NCBI GenBank assembly: GCA_006538405.1
Contig: BJKQ01000003.1
Coordinates: forward strand, 3,224,001 to 3,288,000
Direction of reading: 5' to 3'
Length of the DNA: 64,000 nucleotides
From: Hansfordia pulvinata
Taxonomy: Eukaryota; Ascomycota; Sordariomycetes; Xylariales
The notes beneath the pieces were generated by a model. It was not told the DNA's origin and ran no database searches. It saw only the letters and a program-made list of their open reading frames with translations. A program made the position numbers and the translations under genes. Shown here one piece after another: positions 56,064 to 64,000 of this stretch. Positions within the stretch are counted from its first letter, which is position 1, and each line of letters opens with the position of its first letter.

Positions 56064-57471
56064 ATGTCGTCCTACTTCCACCACCTCCGCCAACTTCAAC
56101 GCCATAATGTCGCGACTCTGCGCCGCCAGCCACTGGCCGAAGTCTCCGGCGCCCTGGGCGACCTCGGCACCCTCTTGCCCCTCATGATCACCCTTGCCGT
56201 CAACGGCTCCATCTCCCTCTCCACCACCCTGGTGTTTTCCGGGTTCTACAACCTCGCCACCGGTCTGGTCTTCGGCATCCCGCTCCCCGTCCAGCCCATG
56301 AAGGTATGTCTCCCTACCGTCCCCCTTTTGTTTCACAGAGGTATATGGCGCAGGCCGCGCTGACCACCTGCCCCTCTGTCTACCCGCAGGCGATTGCTGC
56401 CGCCGCCATCGCCGCCAAATCGTCCCAGGCCGAGACCGTCGCCGCCGGCAGTGTTACCGGCGGCATCGTCCTGCTTCTCAGCGTCACCGGCACCCTGCAG
56501 TGGGTCACCCGCGTCATCCCCGTGCCAGTCATCAAGGGCATCCAGTTCGGTGCCGGCTTGTCCCTCATCATCTCGGCCGGCACCACTCTGCTGCGCCCTT
56601 GACATGGCTGTACCCCTTTGACAATCGCTTCTGGGCCTTTGCCGCCTTTGCCGGCCTCGTCGCGACGCAGTGGCTGCCGCGGTTCCCCTACGCCCTCATC
56701 GTCTTCTCGATCGGCCTCATCCTGGCCCTCGTCGTCGTGCTCACCGCCGGCAGCGGCGGCATCCGCTTGCCAGGTTTCCATTTCTGGTCGCCCTACGTGC
56801 TCATCCCCCACTACACCGGCGACGCCATCGGCATGGGCGTGGCCCAGCTGCCGCTGACGACGCTCAACTCGGTCATTGCGGCCAGCGCCCTCGCCGCGGA
56901 CCTTCTCCCGAGCGTCCGGGCGCCCGGCGTCACCGAGCTCGGCGTCAGCGTGGGCTTGATGAATCTGCTAGGGTGCTGGTTCGGAGCCATGCCCGTGTGC
57001 CACGGCGCGGGAGGGCTGGCGGCGCAGTTCCGCTTCGGCGCCCGCAGCGGCGCCAGCATCGCGATGCTGGGCCTGCTCAAGATGGCGCTGGGGCTGCTGG
57101 TGGGCGAGCCGCTGCTGGACTTGCTGTCCGCGTTCCCGAAGAGCCTGCTGGGGATCATGGTCGTCGCCGCCGGGCTGGAGCTGGCCAAGGTCGGCCAAAG
57201 CCTCAACCACGGCGCCTCGGATCTCTGGGACTCGTCTATCCAGGACCAGGAGGGCCCCTCGCGCCGGCACAAGGACATCTCGGACGACGAGCGCGCCGAG
57301 CGGTGGACGGTTATGCTCATGACCACGGCCGGGATCCTGGCCTTCAAGAACGACGCCGTCGGCTTCATTGCGGGGCTACTGTGCCATGGCGCGTACAAGC
57401 TTGCCGCTGCGCTGGAGAAGCGCCGCAGTGGCGGGGGCCTGGGAGAGCGCGCGTCGTTGCTTCGCTCCTGA
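56064..57471 (+). CDS. MOT1-type molybdate (sulfate-transporter-like) permease, apparent frameshift
   Basis: Two exons: 56064-56303 and 56390-57471, with a phase-0 intron (donor GTATGT, acceptor CCGCAG). Two copies of the MOT1 signature are present: PLAEVSGALGDLGTLLPL with FGIPLPVQPMK at the end of exon 1, and AQLPLTTLNSVIAASALAADL near residue 235. Hydrophobic segments across the chain fit about ten helices, and the tail is basic. The family imports molybdate at the plasma membrane or an internal membrane for molybdenum-cofactor enzymes such as nitrate reductase. The exons total 1322 nt, one short. The frame breaks at CCC 56596-56598 between TTLLRP and LTWLYPFDNRFW, and one base restores 440 aa, the usual family length. 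Confidence 0.88.
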
Positions 57472-59416
57472 AATCTAGTGCCGGACAGGCGTCAAAAGGG
57501 CACCGCACGTCAAGATAGGCAAGGCGGTGACCATGCAACGCTTCGCGATTACATTTGCTGGCAGCTGAGCGTTACTTGCATGGAGCGTTTGCGAGCGTCG
57601 AACTGGAATTTAAAGCGACACTGCAGGGCAGCAAGAGTCTGAAACTGATAGATATTTGGATGATCAGATGGGTGCGGCAAAGTGATTGCATGCAGTGAAA
57701 CCTCGACGCGCGCTTGGGTGTAATTGGGTGTAAGTGAGCATAGGCTTTTACGCCATGGGTGTTGTGGCCTTGGGGTAGTCCTGGCCGCAGAGACGGTCCG
57801 CGGGTCAGAGCGGGGTTGGTCTCCAGACACGAACGGGTCGCGGTGTGGTGTAAACAAAGCTGCTAAACGGATCGACCGCGATCAACTCAACACTCGTGCT
57901 CCTGCACCGGGAGAACAAACTATTGGTGACGAATAGGTTAATTGGCGGCCCACCCCGTCGACGGCATATCCATGCTCGACTGGCCAAAGGGAGAATGGCG
58001 GGGCCTGTCGCCCAGCGCGGACCGCGCTGGGGCCCGAGTCTGCGCGTGTCTGGTTGGCGGCCTACTGTGGATATTGGGGAGGAGTGGAGGGGGGAGGGGG
58101 TTCTGGGGAGAGAAGGGTTCGCGCAGGCCTGGCAGGCAGGCAGCGCAAGCACGGCACGGCACGAGTCGGGCGCACGAACGGGGACGGACAACAAGAGAAC
58201 CCCTCGTGAGATGCCTCACCCACGATTCTAGCGGGCTCGATGAAGCATATCGTCCACCTTACAGTCGCCCCGCACAAGCGCGCGTGCACTAGCAGCGTAA
58301 AAAACGTGCCTGTACCTTCCGAGACCAGATGTTTCAATTTGCAGATATCTCCTTCGGTACCTACATACCCACGAAGGGATGGCTGAGACGAGGTGCAAGT
58401 ACGGCCCTTGCACTCTCTCACCAGCGCGACAGATACATGTAGAATCAAGCTGGCGCTTCAAGGTATCGAGACATCGTTACATGTGTACAAGTACTGATGT
58501 TCAGTGTTGCTGAGCTCGAGCTCCAATGGGCGGTCGCGTCGTCATTTCCGTCGCGAGGAGGAGGAAGGCACATTGGGTGACTGGATGGTGCCATTCTACT
58601 CGTACGCGCGCAGACTATTAGGTACCGGAAATTGCGCCTTTCTGGAGGCGAGCCTGCAAGTACCTCACCTCGAGGCGGATCGGTCGCACGTGCCCGGCGT
58701 GGTCTTCCATTTCTACCTGTAGCTCCACCTCCTCACCACTGCTCCCCGGCAGGATCTCCAGAGCTACCCGTACCTCTCCAATATGGATCTGATTCCAAGC
58801 AGTGGTAGGGGGAGGTACCTGTACCTGGCCTGCTCTACTCGTAGAGATCCAGCTGAGGTCTGAAGGAGGCGCACTGCTGGCTTTTGTTTTGATTATTATC
58901 ACCCAACGCCCCCGTGCAGTGCGACAAGGCTCCAGGGTATACCTACTCGTCCATCTACAAAGTGCTTGTCGCCCCCCGTCCCGTCGCATCCGCCCTCTAC
59001 CTACACTCGTACACCCCATCCCCATCTCGTCACGGACCACATTGTGCTACGCCATCATCATTGCTTATTACCATCTAACGACTCGACGAGCACCCGCTGC
59101 CTTGGCTTGTAAGTCTGAAAATTGCATCCTTGAGCCCGCCCGCCCACCCGCCCGTCCGTTCCTTGCCTGCTTTCCTGCGTGTCGCCCCGTCCTCGGCAGC
59201 GCCCGACAAGGATCTCCTCGGCAGTCGCGCCCATTCATCCTCGTAAACACGCACGAGCCCTCCGCAGAACGTGGTCGTCCGCTGGCCCCCTCCGCCCGTT
59301 CATCCCATCCCACCTCTCCTCCCCTCTGCCGTCCGCTGTCCTGCGTCTAATCCTCCCTGTCTTCGGCCTCGAGCAGACACGTCAACCATCAGACCCCCTT
59401 AACCCCATCAATCACA
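57472..59416. other. Intergenic spacer of 1.9 kb
   Basis: No gene is seen. The right 300 nt are C-rich (CCCGCCCACCCG) and end in CCATCAATCACAATG, the promoter-leader of the next gene. One GGTACC element occurs at about 58621. Confidence 0.5.
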
Positions 59417-60874
59417 ATGTCGGGCGCAAACAGCTGGCTGCAGAGGCAGCGCAAGAGCGACCTCGCCGAACTGGCCCAGCACACCGGCCTCAAGAAGTAA
59501 GTCGACTGTCTCCCTGCGCCCGCGCGACAACCCGTCGCGCGATGCGTCGCCACGCGCCATGATGCGACGCGACGCGATGCCATGCGATGCCATGCCGGGC
59601 CATGGCGCGCATCTGCGCCGAGGTCCTCGTGCATCATGCGCCCGCGCGCCCTCCTGCCCTCGTCTGTCGCACGCGCTGCATCCGGCTGGTCAGGCTTGCC
59701 GTTGCGGCGCCGTCCGCGCAGTTCACGACGCGTGCGCGACCGCGTTCGGCCGCGCTATGCGACCACCCTCCCGCGAACCGCGGGAATCCGGTATTGCGCC
59801 ACGACCCCTGCTGACGCGTAGGCGCGCCACAGCTACGACGGCCTCAAGAAGACCGAACTCGAGCTCGCCCTCGACGAGTACATTGGCGAGAACGCCAACC
59901 AGTTCGCCGGCGACCCCAAGCTGGCCTCGTACTTCTCCAGCCGTGCTCGGTCGCAGGGCTCCCCCATCAAGAGAGACGTCGACGGCCCTGCCGACAAGCT
60001 CAAGGTGCCGCGTCGCCGCGTCACGAAGCCCGTCGAGGAGACCGCCACCCCCGAGTAAGTTGGCCCGCGTCGCCCTGTCGTGCCCCGCCGATACCCCGTG
60101 CTGACCACCGCCCCCCAGGACCGAGGAGGAGAACGAGGAGACGGACGAGCCGGAGACGGAGCAGGAGACGACCGCCACGTCGACGGCGCTCGTTGCCACC
60201 CCCGGGCGTGCGCTGTCGCTGGCCAGCCGCATCCCGCTGCCCGCCACTCCCGCCGACGTGGCCGAGGCCGTGGATCGTTCCACCGTCGCCATCCGCACCC
60301 GCGCCGCTTCCATATACAAGGAGTCGGGCATAGTCGAGTACAAGAACAAGACGCGCGAGAGCCTGTCGAGCGTCAATGCTGTGCTGCTAGCCGTCTCGCT
60401 CTTTGAGCTCTACTTCCTGCGCCCCGAGGTCCTGCCCGACCGTTACGCCGGCACCATCCCTGCCATCAAATTCCTCGGCACCCCAGCTACCCGGTCCACG
60501 TTACGGACATGTTCCTCGTTCTCAGCAGCTCCTTCTGGTCGCCCTTTGGCCTATGGATCCTGACCAGCACCCTGCTGCCCAGCCTCGTGGGCTACTTCAT
60601 CAACCTGACTGCAGGCGCCCATGCCCACCACGGCCGCATCACGCGCCGCTCTGCCCCTGCCTCGGACTACGTTGTTGACCCCTTGACCTTCAGCATCGTC
60701 AAGGCTGTCCTCTCCTTCGTTGTTTACGGACAGGGCATCACTTTCGGCGGGTGGGTAGACCCTCAGTCCATCACGCGCGTCAACAGTGCTGTCTACGGCG
60801 GCTACAAGGGCGTCCTCACTGGCGCTGCCATCACTGGAATCTTCAGCATGTACGATGCCGTGTTGAAGAAATAG
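59417..60874 (+). CDS. Conserved fungal membrane protein with an N-terminal SAP-like helix pair, apparent frameshift
   Basis: Three exons fit: 59417-59496, 59833-60054 and 60119-60874. The 336-nt first intron ends at GCCACAG, joining the codons to read HTGLKNYDGLKKTELELALDE. Residues about 13-50 look like a SAP/LEM-type two-helix motif. An acidic linker (EEENEETDEPETEQE) follows, then hydrophobic segments: SVNAVLLAVSLFELYFL, MFLVLSSSFWSPFGLWI, LPSLVGYFINLTAG and the final GAAITGIFSMY. SAP-like motifs on membrane proteins are found at the inner nuclear envelope, so that location is possible but inferred. Exons total 1058 nt, one short. Frame breaks at C4 60481-60484, where GTPSYPVHVTDMF is interrupted, and one C restores 352 aa. 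Confidence 0.78.
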
Positions 60875-62080
60875 ATGCGACCTTGCTGTCGCGCCTTGAC
60901 ACGTCTGGTTGAAAGGACGTTCCTCACCCCGGTCGTCCAAGTAGCCCGGCTATGCTCTGGTGATTTATCCCTGTATCTATCCTCCTCGACCTCTCACGCC
61001 ACTTGATTGCCATATGACGGCAAGTGGACGACCTTGATGTGCACGGTCTCCAATTACGCCCTGCTTGGATCGGCTCGACAAAATCCAGGGCTGTGTCTGA
61101 TGAATGGCGTTTTTGGCGGCGTTGGCGGCGTTTCGATGACAACCCAATCAATTCTTCCGCAGCATCATCTCCGACTGAAACCAACCCCCTTTTTACCCGC
61201 GACTCGACGATTTTGCACGGCACGGCAGCACGTATCGCCCGTTCTCCTAATTTCCAGCCCCAAAGGGATGGGCGAGCCCACAAGTCTGCAAGTCGCGGGC
61301 GTTACCTATAGCGTGGCTTGTATTTGACGTTTGACTGTTTTGATACCCTTCCATTCCACTCATGTGCACGCGCACGGTTGAAAGCACAGAGCGCGAGGCG
61401 GTGGCTTTTCACCCTGGCACCTTTCTGAGTCTATGTTTTCTATGCGTCACTTGTGAGCCCGGCTTCGAAGACCCATGCGGGGCAGGCCTTAGGAGTGTCG
61501 GCTTCCAACGGGGTCTTCGATACGAATTTCCGATGATATTGTCTTCTGTCCACCAGCAGATCCTTCGGGCTCCGGTGATGATGACCCGACTTGACATTTT
61601 CCCATGGTCCGGTCGGTTTTGTTGTTAATAAGCTTGGAGTTCTATACGCACGACGGACGGGTCACGAGTAGATGAATCTTTACGCCTTGTCACTTTACTT
61701 GGTGCCTTCCTCAGCCCGACCCGGGGCCAGCACCAATGAAGCGCATCTCACCGACTTATCTGCCTGATTTGGTGCGCGTTATGTCGTAGAATGCATGCAG
61801 TTCGACGCAGTTACAGGTAACGCGGAACGGCGTCGATTTGCCCATCGTCATTGATACGTCAGGTACTCATCGGATCACGGTTGAATATTGCAAGAGAAGC
61901 CCGATGTGTTAATCTCATTCTATAGTCGCACAGTTCACCATGCAGCAGCTGAACGACTAAAGCGACCAGGAACTCGTTGGCTTGCCTGCGTCACCGGCGT
62001 CGTTTCGAGCGGGCTCGCCTTCATTCTTTCCAACTTCGGAGCGCCAATGTCGATGACCAAAAGAAGAAGAAGAAAAACTT
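60875..62080. other. Intergenic spacer between convergent genes
   Basis: 1.2 kb holding two 3' ends. No open frame with domain or splice support is seen. Confidence 0.55.
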
Positions 62081-62689
62081 CTACGTGTGTCGCCAAATGT
62101 AGTCACGCCAGGCCATGATATCCTTTCCGGTGAACTTGTCGATCTCGCGCTTGCCTGGGAACGAGTTTCTGCCGCCGCCCTCCACGGCGACGATGTGCAA
62201 GAGCGCCCTCCCGGCCGTCATGGCCTCGCCCTCGAACAGGCCGCCGGCCTGCATCACCCCCGCCTGCAGCTTCTCCCAGGCCTTGGCCGGGTCGCGCCCC
62301 GCGGCGACCACGACCCGCGGCTGGCCCTTGTCGTCGTCGCCCATGAACACCATCGCCGTGTCCCCCTTGCTCGGCTCGTCCCCGCGCAGGAGCCCCGCGC
62401 CCAGCGGGTCCGTCTGCAGCGGAGCCTCCGACTTCGACCCGCCGCCCAGCAGCGCGGGGCCCCTGTCCAGCCCGGCCGTCGCGGGCCTCTGGCCCGGCAT
62501 CTTCTCGTGAGCCCAGGCCACCACCTTGCCCTTGCTGGCCACCGGCTTCTCCGGGAGCAGCCCTAAATAGGCGCGGGCCTGCAACGCCGGCGGCGCGCCG
62601 GCCGCCGCTCGGGCTTTCGCCGGGACGCAAGCGGCGGTCCCCGCCAGGGCGGCAGCGGCCGCGGCGAGGTAGGCGGAGGAGATGAGCAT
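62081..62689 (-). CDS. Small secreted protein of unknown function (202 aa)
   Basis: The ATG at 62689-62687 starts a frame with an Ala-rich signal peptide (MLISSAYLAAAAAALAGTAA). The frame is open further upstream, but that part is Lys/Arg-rich and leader-like, so the signal-peptide ATG is preferred. The mature region has almost no cysteine, a GLLPEKP segment, Gly/Asp-rich loops (FMGDDDKGQPRVVVAAG), an AWEKLQAGVMQAGG helix and a WRDYIWRHT end. No family is recognised. It could be a cell-surface or effector protein. The gene is intronless. Confidence 0.7.
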   Translation of the reverse strand: MLISSAYLAAAAAALAGTAACVPAKARAAAGAPPALQARAYLGLLPEKPVASKGKVVAWAHEKMPGQRPATAGLDRGPALLGGGSKSEAPLQTDPLGAGLLRGDEPSKGDTAMVFMGDDDKGQPRVVVAAGRDPAKAWEKLQAGVMQAGGLFEGEAMTAGRALLHIVAVEGGGRNSFPGKREIDKFTGKDIMAWRDYIWRHT

Positions 62690-63829
62690 GGTCCGGGTTT
62701 TCGGGGTTAATTGGAGGAGTTGAGGGTCAGCCTCTTTTCTGTCTCTTTTTTTTGCAATCTTTTTTCCTTTCGTTCTTCTCCTTTTGGGTTCCTGTGCCGC
62801 CCTGTCTCTTGAGACTGTGGGAAGGGAGCCTTTTTGCGAGAGTTTCCTGTGTGTTGTATTTTTTCTGCTCCTCACAGCAGCGTTTTTCTTCTTCCTTGAT
62901 TTCCTCAGGGCTTTGGATTCCTTCTGGGAAAATCCGTAGAGCGGCTTTCTTCCTTGGTTTCTTTCTTCTACCTGTTGAGCCGCCTGCTTTAGTATTGAAA
63001 GTCGTCGTCCGCGGTGGATGGCCCAGAGGCGAAGGGCTTGTTGATCCTGTCCGTGTACTGAGCAGCATATCTGACGCTGGGTGAAGGGGGGGAGGGTCTT
63101 TATGTAGACTGCGCGCAGCATCGCCTTTGACTTGCCCCCGGGCCCTCGATTTACATGATGACATTGACTTTGAACTCTTGTCGCCTTGCACATCGCCATC
63201 TGAGACCCGGTCTGAAAAAGCTCAAAGTGGAAAAAGAACCTCTTTTGAGCTCTGGTAGGCAGCTAACCAGAAGCTGATTGTGAGGCCCTGCGGCCCCCTC
63301 CCTCGCCACTTTGTTATTGCCGTATCGGTCCAGGCCAGCCAGAATGGGTAATCTGACGGACCTGGTAGGGCACGGAGAGAACACTCTTCGCGCTCTGACT
63401 CCATGCACGGTCCGCAGGTTCTCGCCTCACACCGCCGCCCGAAGCTCGCTCGCACACATCCTTTCTCAGTCTGTTACAGGAAAAGAGTCCAGGCGGCGCC
63501 ATCGATCTCGTCGCGAAGCATTGGTCTAATAGGTTGGTATTGTCTCTGCTGCTCCTAGTGCGGCGATTCAAGTAGGCTCTATTTCTAGATGTTCAAGCTA
63601 GCCGTGGTGATAACTAGCGACTCTGATGGAGAGTTTCCCCGTTTCCTTGTCTCTCTGCTTCGTCTATGATCTATCTTTTTTCCTCTCCACAAGCGACGGC
63701 GATCGGCCGTCCAAACATGACCCAGGCGACGCCGCTCTCCCCAAAGATGGCCCAAGTACACCCCCATCATGGTGATAGAGGGTGGCTTGGAGGCTGAAGG
63801 CGCCCGGGGTGCCATGGTTGGCTTTCTAT
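62690..63829. other. Intergenic spacer upstream of the secreted-protein gene
   Basis: The first 400 nt are purine-rich on the minus strand, consistent with a leader. No other gene is seen. Confidence 0.55.
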
Positions 63830-64000
63830 CTATTCGTCGAGTTCCCGCCGCCACACCTTGCCGTCGACGACAAACACCTTGTCGCCGGGCTTCACGGTCC
63901 TGCGGAAGATCTGCGGCGTAGTCCAGGGGGTCAGGGCCAGGTCCACGACGTGGGCCAGCCCGGCGTTGCCGTTACCGTTGCGCGCCCACTCCTGCACCTC
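63830..64000 (-). CDS. 3' end of a gene entering from the right, function unknown
   Basis: A 56-residue C-terminus ending WRRELDE-stop is in frame to the window edge. Visible segments are EVQEWARN, a Gly/Asn turn, HVVDLALTPWTTPQIFRRTV and KPGDKVFVVDGKVW. This part is globular-looking and likely real, because the frame is open and non-repetitive. No domain can be named from so short a piece. Confidence 0.55.
   Translation of the reverse strand, partial: EVQEWARNGNGNAGLAHVVDLALTPWTTPQIFRRTVKPGDKVFVVDGKVWRRELDE

Overview
The window is nuclear DNA of a filamentous ascomycete (Pezizomycotina, most likely Sordariomycetes and perhaps Hypocreales). The evidence is short GT-AG introns with recognisable CTAAC-type branch points, pyrimidine-rich leaders ahead of start codons, fungal-specific families (Zn2Cys6 factor, P450, fungal DUF1772, MOT1-type transporter, winged-helix/TPR NLR remnant) and long GC-rich gene-poor spacers carrying TAGGTACC-type repeats. 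The genus assignment is inference only.

Left third (1-26.9 kb): the 5' part of a very large Glu/Ala/Pro-rich protein gene running off the left edge; a four-helix DUF1772 membrane protein; SNF7 (ESCRT-III); a small two-exon TEN1-like telomere gene; two small secreted proteins (207 aa without introns, and 106 aa cysteine-rich) in wide spacers; and a short-chain dehydrogenase transcribed divergently from a transcription factor that joins a C2HC finger to a Zn2Cys6 cluster.

Middle (27-47.5 kb): housekeeping genes. eIF3i and the trifunctional C1-tetrahydrofolate synthase are head to head. They are followed by an intronless 2457-residue FHL1-like FHA/forkhead regulator and a five-exon cytochrome P450.

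Right third (48.8-64 kb): an isochorismatase-fold hydrolase divergent from the P450; a winged-helix plus TPR protein that looks like the back half of an NLR without its nucleotide-binding domain; a Cys-motif hypothetical; a MOT1-like molybdate transporter; a SAP-like multi-pass membrane protein; a small secreted protein; and the 3' end of one more gene.

The most striking pattern is that six genes (DUF1772, C1-THF synthase, P450, the Cys-motif hypothetical, MOT1, SAP-like) each lose frame by exactly one missing base in or beside a short G or C run. In each the conserved protein resumes directly in the next frame. In five of them the summed exon length is 2 mod 3 and one added base restores a full reading frame; the sixth needs two. 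Consensus error in G/C runs is the simplest explanation, but it needs checking because it breaks an apparently essential enzyme. Exon borders are hand-derived from splice signals and family continuity. No database or alignment was run.
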